From NCBI GenBank assembly GCA_029255685.2, contig CM055320.2, forward strand, positions 44,737,910 through 44,801,909: DNA of 64,000 nucleotides, in the 5' to 3' direction. The notes under the pieces were generated by a model. That model had not been told where the DNA came from. It saw nothing but the letters and a program-made list of their open reading frames with translations, and did not search any database. Below are positions 20,494 through 34,535 of the stretch, one piece after another; positions within the stretch are counted from its first letter, which is position 1; every line of letters begins with the position of its first letter. The position numbers and the translations under genes were made by a program. The stretch is from Silene conica (Eukaryota > Streptophyta > Magnoliopsida > Caryophyllales > Caryophyllaceae).

Positions 20494-22913
20494 TTGATGT
20501 TGTTGAAAATTTAAACTACAATAATAAAAGTAAAAACAACATCATTTTTAAAATTCATAATTTAAACTAGAAACTTTAACAAGTTTAGTTATATATATTT
20601 ACTTAATGATCTCTTACCCAATTAAGTAAACAATCCCGAGACCCAAACCCATACTAATCCGGGCACGGTGTAGCCGATTCAACCCGTATTGGTATAATTT
20701 GGTGGATTAACCCTTTAATCGGTTCTACTCTTAGAACTCTCGGTCGACAATTTTCTTAAAATTATCTTTAGCCCGAACTTATTGCAACTACGGTTACGAA
20801 TACTTTCGTTGAGATCAACCAAATTTCAAGGTGCAATCTTATTACCCCACTTACCCAACGTGACAATTTTAGTACCCCGGTGTAGCCGAGCCTACGTTCT
20901 TGTGAAGAAGGGATTCATGGGTCCGTACTTTTTGGTAAGGCTAAGTCTCAATATTTATATATAAGAGATCTAGTCAAATTTTTATCTATCTCCGTTTAAG
21001 TTAACTAAGTCGGTGAATTATCGAAAAAATAAAAGACTAGGTCGACTAGGTCGAAACATGCATGATACGATGTATGACGATTTGGCTATGCATGCAAACA
21101 TATAAAAGCAAATAAAAGCATAAAAATAAACCCTAGTATGGCCTTTCCTAGAAAAGAAATAACAAGGTACAAATTCGGAAACCAACTCCTTTGGTCCCTT
21201 GAACTTCACGCGGCACGCACTTCGAGGTAAACACCGTCTTTGTCGGAACTCCTTTCCGAATGGCACCGTCTTCAAAGAACTCCGGAATTTACAAATATTA
21301 CAACTTTTCTAGTCTACTTTATACATTATAAAATAGAAACAAATTGCAATTGGGTGATACGAGATCACAAAATTACAACCGAATCGGTAACCCCTTACAT
21401 TACGGGAAATACCGATTTAAAACTAAGGCCATACTAAGTAAATTACATAATTCCCAAAATTACGTAAAATAAATCATGACATTCATAATATAATATGTAA
21501 TGCTTATGTAAATATGAATTAACATGCAAATCCTAAGCCAAATCGTCCTATTTAAATAGTTATCGCAAACCTCGGTTTATGGAATCGCGTGTTTTAACGC
21601 TTAACAACACTATACATTATATGAAACGGTTTTCATCCTTAAGTTAATCATCCTAACTCGCATAGGATTCAAAATTTAGTCTTACTCAAACTTTGAACAT
21701 GACTTAACTTAATATATTTCAATATTGATCGGTATTACTCGGTTTTACGGGAAAAATAATATAAAATCCAAAAGAGTCATAAAAATTTCGAGAATTCAAA
21801 ATTCAAATTTTGAAAAGTCCAGAATGTTCTTAAAATTTTCAGAATCTTAAAATATTAGTATTTATACGGTTTTAACATTATTTCGTAAATAAGACGTAAA
21901 ACGAGCACTTTAAGTCGGAAAATTCAATAATTAACTTCATAAATGCAAATTAAATACTAATAATATTTTTATACCTTCCAAAACATCTTAAGAACACAAA
22001 ATGGACAGAAAATTAAATGGCACACTGCCCAAGAGCCGAAACTTTAATTTAAAGACTCTTATTATTTTAATTTAAATGCAACTTTTCAACAATTAAAATT
22101 AAACTAAATCAGAAACTTTTGGCTCCCAAGGAAATTTCAGTGATGAACATATCATATATTACTATTATGGGTCAAATTTTTCGGCCATTTTAACAACTAT
22201 TGCAAATTTTAACGATTTTCGTCATATATCGTACGATTTTAACCTTTAAAATTATTTCTCAAGCATAAAATAAGATAAAATTCTCGCAAAATTTTATACA
22301 TGCTGGAAATAATATATATGACATCGTGTTAAATTTTTATGGCCAAATTCCAACTTAAACTATTAAAGTCGAAATAATGTCACTAATTACTCGATTTTTA
22401 CATTAAAAATCTATAATATTGCAATATTTGAGATAAATTTCTGGAAAATTCAACATAAATTTTAAATATTGCATGTGACATCCTCATAAATTTTTATAGT
22501 CAAATTCAGAATATAACTATTTTAACCCATTTTTATTCATCTTATTGCATTTTAACACTTAAAATTTATATCACACGTTTTATAAGTCCATAATTTACGA
22601 AAATTCATCTTCATATTATAGAAAATACATGTGATAACATACTGAAAAATCTCGGCCAAAAGATGATTTTAGCTATTTTTCCCGAAATAAACGACTTTAA
22701 CCATTAAAACTTTATAAAAACCGAGATTTAATATACCATTAATCAATATTCATGCAAAATATATTCCAAATATTCTAAAAAATTTTTAGAAACAGTAGGT
22801 ATTCATGCTAAATAATTTCGTGCATATCATATATCAAACGAAAATTCAAATTTTATTTTGTTATCACTATAACTCCGTAAAAACGTAAACGGAAAGCATG
22901 CAAACAACCTATT
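20494..22913 (-). mobile_element. Family A 5' leader (2.4 kb, non-coding)
   Basis: This AT-rich leader lies between the primer site and gag ATG. Its part next to gag (20494-20762) is repeated inverted at 15129-15388. Small open frames at 20782-20964 and 21018-21275 show no family resemblance. The length is unusual and would place a long untranslated region before gag. Confidence 0.82.
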
Positions 22914-22925
22914 GCTCTGATACCA
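22914..22925 (-). other. Primer binding site (tRNA-iMet type), unit 2
   Basis: TGGTATCAGAGC on the minus strand, two bases past the LTR end, as at 1570-1581. Confidence 0.93.
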
Positions 22926-22927
22926 AT

Positions 22928-24231
22928 TGTTTGGTTTTATCAGTTACTCATAAACTAATCTTTTAGTCATACTAACATAATCTTTTAATTAACCCTTTAA
23001 TTAACATATTATAATGATCTTATGCATGCTAATATATGCGGAAATAAGGAGATATTGAACCCTTACACACGGTCCAAGATTATAGCAAGGATGATCCTCC
23101 AAGTACCCAAATAAGAATACCTCCTTTGGATGCACCAAGACAACCCTTAACCAACCGAGATCTTGAACAAGCTAGCACAAAACCGGTTTCTCCTTAAACT
23201 TATTCTAATCTCTCTAATTAGAATATTATTTCAATACTACAAAATAGTATGATTTTATTATCTTATAATATATATTTAGAGGTTAAATAATTTCTCCTCT
23301 TCTTAGTATTTTCGGCTAAGTGTAGAAGAGAGGATATTATGAATGTTGATATATTTTCTTACTCTTAGAAAAATTTCAAACACAAGCATTAGAATGAATT
23401 ATGCTTAACTTACATATTTATGTAAGTGTGGCTTATGGTTTTAGGGGGCCGGGTACATGGGGAAGAACAAGGGGGACATTCACATTTTTCTAAGTCATTT
23501 AGGGTGGCCATAGGTATTAGTTCCAAAGTCACCTTAATGATTATGTTTTTGGTGTATTTAAGAGTATAATTAACTTAAATCAACCCTTAAAACACAACCA
23601 CAAAACCGGCACATTCCACTTAAAATGGACCTCATTTCACCATTTTATCAACTTCACAATTTTATGTTATGTGACATCCAATATGTCATAAAATAACAAT
23701 TGTTTTAACTTAATCATACATATTTATCACATAAATATTATTCATAAATTAATAAATCTCATTTATCAAGTTGACAAGTAATTCGAAATTACTAGATGTG
23801 AAATGGTCACTTATAACAATCGTCAATACGATTTACAACCTTTGTATTAATTATAACCCAATTCATTCTAATTACGATATTATGAAATATCGTTTAATGT
23901 TTAACAATTGACACATTTCAATTTTAAACATAAATCTTACATTAAGATCTAACCTCTAATTTCTCGATATACGAGTTTAAGGAATATGATCAAATCGTAT
24001 CAATATACATTTGATCACTTTATCAATTAAGAGAATTGTCCTAAAGGTGTGACCTAAAGGGATCAACTGACCACCACCGTCATACGACAGTAATGTCAAA
24101 CTTTAGCTAGCCAATGATTACCGATTAATGTTGGTCAGTTGACTAATAAAAAATCGTATCATCCCTTGCGCATTCTCATTATGAGATTTAATTACGTGAT
24201 CGCACTATTGTTGAGGACACACTTCCCAACA
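22928..24231 (-). repeat. Family A 5' LTR (1304 bp), unit 2
   Basis: TGTTGGGAAG...CCAAACA on the minus strand, same length as 1584-2887. A purine tract on its outer side (from 24232) shows that another 3' internal region reads into the same LTR. Confidence 0.92.
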
Positions 24232-25319
24232 ATCTCCCACTTTTCCTCGACAAGTGTGCGTCACCAATTCTCTTGTCCTATTACAATCTCCCACTCAATG
24301 CAAGGTGTCTCTCTAAGGTCGTACTTGCATTCAATCATATCATGAGTGGTTTCCTCGATCTGGAGAATAACTGTTTGACCGGAATTATCTACCATAGATA
24401 CCCTCCGAGCGTGGCCACGCATTTCCAGTTAACTTCTCCTCGAGTGGCCTTGAGATTTGAACAACCCTGATAAGGGGTGGACAATTTCTATCGCACTATT
24501 TCCTTTGACAAGTCATAGTCAGTCACAGCCTGAAGCAGTCCCATTTGACTCCAGTTACGAAAAGTCGTAGAGAACAGATCAAGGCTATGCCTAAACTGTA
24601 CCATCTTGGGAGAGTAGTCTTTAGTCTAAGAATTGACTCACAAGAATACTATAGCAGCTCTCGCCACGACCCGCCTATAAAATTTCCAGAACTCTATAAG
24701 CGGTCACATTGCCCGACAGAGTGTCTCTTACAGTCTGCCTATGTGATCGACTAGTCATCACATATGACTCTATGGCACTTGAACTTGCCATCAATCGCCT
24801 CACACTCTAGTCGCTTTGAGACGTCACCTCATGTAAGCGGCTAGGGGCTATACTAAGTCAATCCAGTTCACTTATGGGGTTCAATATTGTCTCTTACAAC
24901 CCATTTGGATTCTGACAAAGTATCTTTTACTTTGAGTTAATCATAACTCAAATGATGTTGTCATGCAACAATAGTCAATACTACTACATTGCATTTGATG
25001 CACAATCATCTATTTGTATTAGTGTTTTGTGAATAACCTTTATTCATGATTGCAAAACTTACAAATTTTGGTCTCCTTGATTCTCATATTATCCCGCATA
25101 ATATGATTCTATTTGAGTACATATCTAGAACTCTTTCTAGATTTTGAGTTTCCTTTCCGGAGGAAAGCTCCCACTGTTATCTTATAACTTGTGACGTATC
25201 GATATACTAGAGGGATTAAAAATCACTCTCTACAGTCACTTATGTACTGAAAATTATATTGTAGTCTATTTATGATTTCATCATTCTAATAATTTTCACT
25301 CATCTTGGCTATTTTATAA
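24232..25319 (-). mobile_element. Second family A 3' internal region sharing the LTR, unit 2
   Basis: This is the unit 2 copy of 2888-3975. Together with 22928-24231 and the leader it gives the order internal-LTR-internal on the minus strand. No gene is seen. Confidence 0.85.
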
Positions 25320-25839
25320 TATCATATCCAAAGGAGGTATTTTATTATATCGTTATTCGAGCCTCAAAGGGGGAACATCTTGACTTCTCAAGACCCTAGG
25401 GTGGCTCTAGGTTAGTCTTCTCAAGGTGGTGTTTAATGATTGTGTTTTATACATTAATAAACACAAAACACACCCTTAACTAACCTCATCAAAACCGGCT
25501 ACCATAATCCATAAAATGGATTTCATTTTACAACTTTGTAAAATGTACAATTTGTACAAAGTGTGACATCCTATATGTCATTAAGATATAAAATGCTTTA
25601 GTACATTTAAAACATATAAATATTTATATAAATATTGTACATAATTAAATAAATCATATTTATTTAATTAATAAGTAATTCGAAATTACTAATGTAAAAT
25701 GATCATTTATCGTCAATACGATTTACAACCCTTGTATTAATTTCAACCCAATTCATTATAATTACGATATTATGAAATATCGTTTAATGTTTAACAATTG
25801 ACACATTTCAATTTTAAACATAAATCTTACATTAAGATT
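25320..25839 (-). repeat. Diverged LTR fragment, unit 2
   Basis: Unit 2 copy of 3976-4495, an end-less piece of a sister-subfamily LTR forming part of the spacer between the inverted arms. Confidence 0.75.
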
Positions 25840-27712
25840 TTTATAATTTTCAGTACATAAGTGGGAGAAATTATTTCGCTCGCAAACCAATGATAATATA
25901 AAGGATCTTAGAGAAGATTCCTACTTGGGAGTCTTAAGAAGAACCCTAAATGAATTGAAGAAACTACGAGAGGACACTGAAGAAACTACGGGAGAACACT
26001 CGAAGAAAAGTTCTTTGTGTTCATTGTTTCAAAGAGAGGAGACATGAAACCCCGTATGAATTCGGAAGGAATATCGGCTCCTTGAGATAATGATTTTTTA
26101 AAGATTATAAGATAATAGAGGAGAAATCATCTATCTATACGGGAGGAAAGGCCGGTTCCTTAATAAATGATTTTTCTACGTTTATAAGATAAAAGAGAAG
26201 AAATCATCTCAATTCTCTCAATGTAGTTATAAAGAAATTATCATGTCATATTCGTCTCGAGGAAACGAAGACATGATAAGAGGGTGATGATTGATTGAAT
26301 GGAAAATAGATCACTATAGGGATAGTGATGGTGATAAAGATTCAAGATCTAAATAAAAGATTTACATGCAAGAAATGAAAGGTTCATTTAAGAGATCGAG
26401 TAATATTGATTTTAGTGGGAGCGATGTTCATTAAAAGAATTAAGCTTACCATTTAGAGAGGATGGATGATTCTTTAAGGTGTAAAGAATAAGAGGTTTTA
26501 AATTCTAGATGATCAAATACCTTATATCATACGGTGATGGAGCTTTATGGGAAGTTTTATTATATTGATAATAAAAGGTCGCCCATTAGAAATCAAAATG
26601 GTTAATTTTGAATAACCTTGATAAAATAGCCGAGATGTTTGAAAATTATAAGAGTGATGAAATCACCAATAACTACAATATAGATTTCAGCACATAAGTG
26701 ACTAGATAATTCCGAGTGATTCCTTAATCCCTCCAGTATATCTATACGTCACGAGTTATAAGATAACAGTGGGAGCTTCCCTCAGGAAAGGAATCTCAAA
26801 ATCTAGAATGGGTTCTAAAAATGTGCTCAAATAAGATCATATTATGTGAGATAATATGAGTCGGAAGGAGACAAAATTTGTAAGTTTTGCAAATTATGAA
26901 TAAAGGGTTATTCGCAAAACACTAATACAAATAGATGATTGTGCATCAAATGCAATGTAATAGTATTGACTATTGTTGCATGACAACATCATTTGAGTTA
27001 TAATTAACTCAAAGTAAAAGATACTTTGTCAAAATCCAAATGGGTTGTAAGAGACAATATTGAACCCCATAAGTGAACTGGATTGACTTAGTATGGCCCC
27101 TAGCCGCTTACATGAGGTGACATCTCGAAGCGACTAGAGTGTGAGGCGATTGATGGCAAGTTCAAGTGCCATAGAGTCATATGTGATGACTAGTCGATCA
27201 CATAGGCAGACTATAAGAGACACTCTGTCAGGCAATGTGACCGCTTATAGAGTTCTGGAAATTTTATGGCCGGGTCGTGGCGAGAGCTGCTATAGTATTC
27301 TTGTGAGTCAATTCTTAGACTAAAGACTACTCTCCCAAGATGGTACAGTTTAGGCATAACCTTGATCCATTCTCTACGACTTTTCGTAACTGGAGTCAAA
27401 TGAGATTGTTTTGGGTTGTGACTAACTGTGACTAGTTGAAGGAAGAAGTGCGATAGAAATTGTCCACCCCTTGTCAGGGTTGTTCAAATCTCAGGGCCAC
27501 TCGAGGAGAAGTTAACTTGAAATGCGTGGCCACGCTCGGAAGGTATCTATGGTAGATAATTCCGGTCAAACAGTTATTCTCCAGATCGAGGAAACCACTC
27601 ATGATATGATCGAATGCAAGTACGACCTCAGAGAGACATCTTGCATTGAGTGGGAGATTGTAATAGGACAAGAGAATTGGTGACGCAAACTTGTCGAGGA
27701 AAAGTGGGAGAT
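25840..27712 (+). mobile_element. Family A 3' internal region, plus orientation, unit 2
   Basis: Unit 2 copy of 4496-6368. Its last 1.1 kb mirrors 24232-25319, and it ends in AAAAGTGGGAGAT before the LTR. Confidence 0.82.
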
Positions 27713-28952
27713 TGTTGGGAAATGTGTCCTCAATAATAGTGCGATCACATAATAAATCTCATGACGAGAATGCGCAAGGGATGATACGATTTATATTAGT
27801 CAACTGACCAACATTAATCGGTAATGATTGGCTAGCTAGAGTTTGACATTAATGTCGTATGACGGTGGTGGTCAGTTGATCCCTTTAGGTCACACCTTTA
27901 GGACAATTCCCTTAATCGATAAAAGTGATCAAATGTATATCGATACGATTTGCTCATATTCCTTAAACTCGTGTATCGAGAAATTAGAGGTTAAATCTTA
28001 TTGTAAGATTTATGTTTAAAATTGAAACGTGTCAATTGTTAAACATTAAACGATATTTTATGATATCGTAATTAGAATGAATCGGGTTGTATATTATTAC
28101 AAGTGTTGTAAATCGTATTGACGATATTGAAATGACCATTTTATACATTAGTAATTATGAATTACTAGTCAATTTGTTAAATATGATTTATTAATTTACA
28201 AATGATATTTATTTGATAAATATGCATTTTAGATTAAAACAATTATTTTATGGTGTGAGATGTTTGCATTTCACACATAAGTTTACAATTGTACAAAATG
28301 ACAAATATAAAATGAAGGTCCATTTTATGAAAGGTGGTACCGGTTTTTGGTGTTGGTAATTAAGGTATGTTTTATGTTTTGAGAACATAAAGACACAACC
28401 ATTAAGTGTAGCCTTGAGAGCATTTACCTAGAGCTATCCTATGTGCATGGGTAAGATAAAAATGCTCCTTTTGTGCTTCCCTAAGGCACTCTCACGCCAA
28501 CTATACCAACCATCCATCAAATATGAATCAATATACAAAACAATTCATTCATGCTAACCTTAAGTTTTTCTAGTGTAAGAAAACTAAGAAATCCTCTAAA
28601 ATATTATAAGATAATATTAGTACTAATTGTATAAGAGATATAAAATTAGTATAATAAGTTCATATTAGAACTTATATTGTTTTAAGGAAAGAACCGATTT
28701 TGATACTAGCTTGTTCCAAGTTTCGGTTGATTAAGGGATTGTCTTGGTGCATCCAAAGGAGGTATTCTTATTTGGGTACTTGGAGGATCATCCTTGCTAT
28801 AATCTTGGACCGTGTGTAAGGGTTCAATATCTCCTTATTTCCGCATATATTAGCATGCATAAGATCACCTATAATATGTTACTTAAAGGGTTAATTAAAA
28901 GATTATGTTAGTATGACTAAAATTAGTTTACGAGTAACTTATAAACCCAACA
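27713..28952 (+). repeat. Family A LTR, plus orientation, unit 2
   Basis: 1240 bp from TGTTGGGAAATG to AAACCCAACA, the unit 2 copy of 6369-7608. Confidence 0.9.
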
Positions 28953-29105
28953 GGGACACGCGGGTTGAAGGTGAGTTTGGTTGGTGGTGGCTACGGCTGT
29001 GGTGGTGGCGGCAGAATGGTGGTGATTGGGTTTTCGCAGTCTGAGTAAGAAGTCGTGGGGGAGGCGTGTTTATGGGGATGAATAGTTTATTATGGGGATG
29101 AATAG

Positions 29106-29106
<1 letters not shown>

Positions 29107-29142
<36 letters not shown>
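29107..29142. repeat. (TTA)12 microsatellite
   Basis: Twelve TTA repeats at the position of the 8-repeat tract in unit 1. Confidence 0.95.
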
Positions 29143-29144
<2 letters not shown>

Positions 29145-29547
29145 TTTAATGCTATAATTGTTATTATGGTAATTGTGGTAGTAAGGAGTTAACAATTTAT
29201 TACTTTTGTTTTAATGAGTCGGGAAGTTAAGCTTTTAAGAAAGCTTCTACTTCGGGAAAGTTTTCATTTTTGGAAACTTTCCACTTATAGAGGGTTACTA
29301 TTTATAGTAAATGTAAGTTGACTTATGGGGGTTCGGGAAGTTTATTAATTCGTTGCGTATACATGTTTAGGTGACGGTTTCCGCGTGGAACACTTCTAGA
29401 AAGCTTTTGGTTGACTGTCCTCCTGCAATTTGAGGTAGGGGAAATACTAAATACATGTTTATGATGAGAAATCTGATTATTAACTGATGTTAGTTGTGTA
29501 CATCTTATTGTATGAATGATGCTATTTTGTGATTAATTACCTGCATA

Positions 29548-29742
29548 TTCTTGTGATACGATATGGTGATTACTGCGTCTTGTGATATGGAGTGGAGTAT
29601 ATTGGGTCTTCTGATACGGTGTGGTGATTATTGGGTCTTGTGAATGGTGTGGAGATAATGGGTCTTGTGAATGATGTGGAGATAATGGGTCTTGTGATAC
29701 TGTGTGGAGAATATTGGGTCTTGTGATTCGGAGTGGAGGAAG
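29548..29742. repeat. Minisatellite of 27-30 bp units, unit 2
   Basis: Unit 2 copy of 8192-8386 with the same seven units. Confidence 0.85.
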
Positions 29743-30140
29743 ATGCCTTTCTTTTTATAGTAATGTTTCGATTGTTTATTTCCTCTACTCAACCTTGTGG
29801 TTGACCCTGTGTATTCGTGATCACCTGTGATGAACCATTTATTGGGGAGCAGATTGACAGGTGCTTGAGACTATGGGAGCTAAAGGGAAGGGAGAGCTTG
29901 GATCCGGACCAGACTAAAGTCTAGATCACCATAGTTGTTCTGTTATGAGTTGTAGGGTTTTACTGTACCTTTTGAAACAGTTTTTTGGAGACAGTTGTAA
30001 GAACGTTTTTTAAGTTTAATATTTAATAAAGTATTGTGTTCTTTCCTTTGTTATCTACTGCCTCGTTAATCCGAGATGGTAACACCCTTAATTATCTGGG
30101 GAGTCCTAGTTCAGGCCCCTAAATAAATGGGGGTGTTACA

Positions 30141-33100
30141 GTACCGGCTGAACCAACTGCAAGGACTGGAGCCCAACGAACTGCATATGATCAGTTCGTT
30201 CGTGAAGCTGGTGCGATTAAGAATGTACTTATTTATGCAATGGAAAGCAATTTGCAACGCCGCTTCTTTTCACTAGGTGCAAATAAGATTTTCACCACCC
30301 TTACCAATGAATTCTCGCAAGCTCCGAGAATCATGAGATATGACGCCGCAGTCCGCTTCTTCGAAGCTAAACTGTCCAAGGGCCAAGCTGTTAGCCCACA
30401 CATCCTCAAGATGATTGAGAATGTGGAAGTTCTGGAGTCTCTCGGTTGCAAGATTGAGGAGTCAATCATTGTAGACCGAATCTTACACTCTCTTCATGAT
30501 GGGTTCACCCAATTTAGGATGAATTATAACATGAATGACATGAAGAAAAGTCTTCATGAACTCCACTATCAGCTCGTACAAGCTGAGAAGGATCTCAATT
30601 TGAGTGGGAGTGCTAAGAAGCACGTCCTTGTCATACAAGCTAATTGGAAGGGAAAGGGAAAGGCAAAGGCTCCCTTAAATGTTAAGAAGCCTCAGTTCAA
30701 AAGAAAGCAGCCGAAGCCCAAGAGTGGACCTGGTGAGACCAGTAACTCACAGGCCAAAACTAAGAGCAAAGGGAAAGAAGGAGAGTGCCATCATTGCCAC
30801 GAGTCTGGGCATTGGAAAAGGAACTGGCCTAAGTACCTCGAGGATATCAAGGCTGGACGAGTGACACCCATAGGTATATCGTCATTTATTCATATGATTG
30901 AAATAAACCATGCAAGTTCAGCAACATGGGTATTTGATACTGGTTGTGGTTCTCACTTGTGTAATCACTTGCAGGGTTTAAGGGACGTCCGCAAACTTGA
31001 GAAAGGGGACGTTGACCTTCGTGTTGGAAATGGAGCAAAGGTTGCAGCTACCTCCATAGGAACTTATGTACTCAAACTACCTAGTGGTTTCGAGTTATTT
31101 TTAAATAATTGTTATTTTGTTCCTAGTTTGTCGAAAAACATTATTTTTATTTCTGTTTTGGATTCAGAAGGTTTTTGTTTTAATATTAAACACAATTGTT
31201 GTACTTTTTCATTAAACGATATGATTTATGGAAAAGTTGTTTCCGTAAACGGAATATATGTTTTAGACCAAACCACCGAGGTTTATCATGTGAATAATAA
31301 AAGGGCTAAAACAGGTGATAAAGAACAAACGTATCTACGGCATTGTCGAATGGGACACATCAATGAAAAACGCGTAGAGAAACTCATTAAGAATGGGTCA
31401 AAACCACCATTTCATTACGAATCAATTGGTACGTGTGAATCATGTCTCATCGGAAAGATGACTCGTATTTCCTTTAAAGGTATTGGAATGCGAGCTAGTG
31501 ATCTTCTAGGACTCATACATACAGATGTATGTGGTCCTATGACAATCACAGAAGAGACTGCTATAGATATTTCATCACTTTTACGGATGATTTAAGTAGA
31601 TACGGGTATGTCTATTTAATAAAACATAAAAGTGAATCCTTTGACAAGTTCAAGGAATTCCAAAATCAGGTTGAGAACCAATTGGATAGGAAGATAAAGG
31701 CACTTCGATCTGATCGTGGTGGCGAGTATCTTTCGACTGAGTTTGATCAACACCTGAAAGACTGTGGTATTGTATCACAGTTGACTCCACCTGGAACACC
31801 ACAATTAAATGGTGTATCCGAACGGAGAAATCGAACTTTATTAGATATGGTTCGATCCATGATGAGTCACACGGTTGTGCGTGATTCATTATGGGGATTT
31901 GCTCTTCAATCAGCTGCTCTAATACTTAACCGAAGTCCGACTAAAGCAGCAGACAAGACTCCATATAATATGTGGAAAGGAAAAGTTCTTGACTTGTCCT
32001 TTATTCGGGTTTGGGGCTGTGAAGCTTATGTCAAGTGGAGACACGAAGACAAGCTAGGCCCACGATCGGTCAAGACTTACTTTTTAGGTTATCCCAAAGG
32101 AATTTTTGGTCACTACTTTTACTCACCTACCGAACAAAGAGTGTTTGTTGCGGCTAGTGCGAAGTTTTTAGAGAAAGAGTTTCTCTCGAACAAACAGAGT
32201 AGTAGAACTTTTGATCTGTTAGAGGTTCAAGAACCAGAAACCAACAGTGTGACGGAAGAAAGTGTTCCTTCCACATCTGCTATGGTATCCATTCCAGAGG
32301 AACCTAGGAGGACGGTTCGAGTTTCTCACCCCCAGACCGATATATTGGTATGGTTGAGGAAGGTGGTGCAGAAAACCTATTACTCCTTGAGAGTAACGAA
32401 CCAGCTACCTACAAAGGAGCCATGACATGTTCCGGCTCTAAGCTATGGCTCGAAGCCATGCAGTCCGAAATAGATTCCATGCAAGAGAATTAAGTATGGG
32501 ATTTGGTTGATTTGCCTGAAAAGGTAAAACCCCTACAGTGCAAATGGCTTTATAAGATAAAGCGTGCACTAGATGGATAACCAGATGTTTATAAAGCACG
32601 ATTGGTGGCAAAAGGTTTCTGTAACACCCCAAGAGTATGAGAGGAAAGTTGTCCCACATCGGTAGAATGTGAGGCTTGCGATATGTTTATAATAGCTTCC
32701 ACCCACCACTTAGTAACAAGGCCTTGTGCTTTTGGGCTTAAGTGAGGACAAATAATGGGCCCAAAGGCTTACCTCCCATCTTATTGGGGGCGTGTTACGA
32801 CCGTGGTGGGTCGGGTTGTTACAAAATGGTATCAGAGCGACCCTGCGACCGTGTGGTGAGCCTGTGGTCGGGAGTATCCAGGTCACACACCTAGCGGGGG
32901 TGGATTATGGCCCTGGTTGTGGTCATGTTTGAGGCACAACGAGGACGTTGTGTTCTTTAAGTGGGGGAGTTTGTAACACCCCAAGAGTATGAGAGGAAAG
33001 TTGTCCCACATCGGAAGAATGTGAGGCTTGTGATATGTTTATAATAGCTTCCACCCACCACTTAGTAACAAGGCCTTGTGCTTTTGGGCTTAAGTGAGGA

Positions 33101-34535
33101 CAAATAATGGGCCCAAAGGCTTACCTCCCATCTTATTGGGGGTGTTACGACCGTGGTGGGTCGGGTTGTTACAGTTTCACTCAAGTACACGGGTTGCACT
33201 ATGATGAGATATTTGCTCCAGTCGTAATGCTTAGATCTATTCGGATTATCTTAGCGATAGCCGCATTTCATGATTATGAGATCTAGCAAATGGATATGAA
33301 AACCGCCTTCCTAAACGGGTTTTTGGAAGAAGAACTGTATATGATATAGCCTGAGGGTTTCATCGATCCTAAACATCCTAAGAAAGTGTGCAAGCTCAAG
33401 CGTTCCATCTATGGACTTAAGCAAGCATCACATAGTTGGAATCATCGTTTTGATGACGTGATAAAACAGAACGGATTCATTCGAAGTGTCGAAGAATCAT
33501 GTCTGTATATCAAATCAAGTGGGAGTAAAATCGTATTCCTAGTATTGTATGTAGATGATATACTACTAATTGGAAACGACATTCCCATGCTTTCGTCGGT
33601 TAAGACATGGTTAAAGAACCATTTTAAAATAAAAGATTTGGGTGAGGCACAGAGGATTCTAGGCATCCGCATCTATAGAGATAGATCACAAAAGGATGTT
33701 AGCATAGAGTCAAGAAGATTATATAGATAAGATTCTTGATAGATTCAGTATGACAAACTCCAAAAGAGGTTAGCTTCCTGTTGTTCATGGGGTGCATCTG
33801 AGTAAGAAACAATCACCTACAACACCGGAAGAAACTGAACGCATGAGTCGGATACCTTATGCTTCGACATTAGGGTCGATCATGTATCCCATGATGTGCA
33901 CACGTCCTGACGTGGCATATGCATTGAGTATGGTCAGCCGTTACCAAAATAATCCAGGTGAAAGTCACTAGATAGCCGTCAAGAACATCCTGAAGTACTT
34001 ACGAAGGACTAAGGATTGGGCACTGGTATATGGTGGAGACATGGAGCTAAGTGCTAAGGGTTACACAGATGCTAGTTTACAAACCGATCGTGATGATTCA
34101 AAATCTCAGTCGGGTTTTGTCTTTACTCTTAATGGTGGAGCAGTCAGTTGGAAGAGTTCCAAACAGAGCGTTACAGCAGATTCTACAACAGAGTCTGAGT
34201 ACTTGGCAGCTTCCGAAGCTGCAAAGGAAGCTATTTGGATGCGTTATTTCATACAAGGACTAAAAGTAGTACCTAGTGTGAAAGATCCAATCACCCTTTA
34301 TTGTGATAATAGTGGTGCAATCTTCCAGGCTAAGGAGCCTAAGTCTAGCAACAAATCTAGACATGTAGTCAGAAAAGCTCATCTGATAAGAGATTATATG
34401 GAGCAAAAGGAGATAGCATTGTGCAAGATTGGAACGGATAATAACATTGTTAATCCGCTGACTAAGGCACTACCGCATAATAAACATGAAGGGCACATCT
34501 CATCCATGGCGATAAAGCGTGTTCCAGAATTGTAA
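30141..34535 (+). pseudogene. Copia B gag-pol coding region (fossil), unit 2
   Basis: The domains run in copia order: gag core and zinc-knuckle-like motif (30141-30860), protease with FDTGCGSHL (about 30930), pre-integrase and integrase (31320-32260), RT with YGLKQASHSWNH and YVDDILLIGN (32430-34000, TRIM inside) and RNase H (34010-34535). The RNase H end reads NPLTKALPHNKHEGH. It is broken, as in the other units. Confidence 0.9.
32620..33173 (+). mobile_element. TRIM element, intact, unit 2
   Basis: This is the unit 2 copy of 11264-11817, 554 bp long. Its LTRs are at 32620-32823 and 32972-33173, the primer site at 32827-32838, and the target duplication is GTTTC on both sides. It was carried along by the array duplication rather than inserted anew. 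Confidence 0.95.

Larger units (their letters stand above)
16348..24231 (-). mobile_element. Family A gag-only copia element (TR-GAG-like), complete order
   Basis: Read on the minus strand the order is: full 5' LTR (24231-22928), primer site TGGTATCAGAGC, 2.4-kb leader, gag (20493-19558), 2.5-kb non-coding region with purine tracts, and a shortened 3' LTR (17092-16348). There is no trace of protease, integrase, RT or RNase H. This is the architecture described for TR-GAG elements, which need enzymes in trans. The two LTRs differ by about 1% over 745 bp, suggesting formation within roughly the last million years under commonly used plant rates. Confidence 0.88.
28953..30140 (+). mobile_element. 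Probable Ty3/gypsy LTR remnant, unit 2
   Basis: Unit 2 copy of 7609-8784, ending GGGGGTGTTACA. It is 12 bp longer because of the TTA tract. Several base changes here are shared with unit 3 and not with unit 1 (for example CGCGGGTTGAAGG). Confidence 0.5.
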
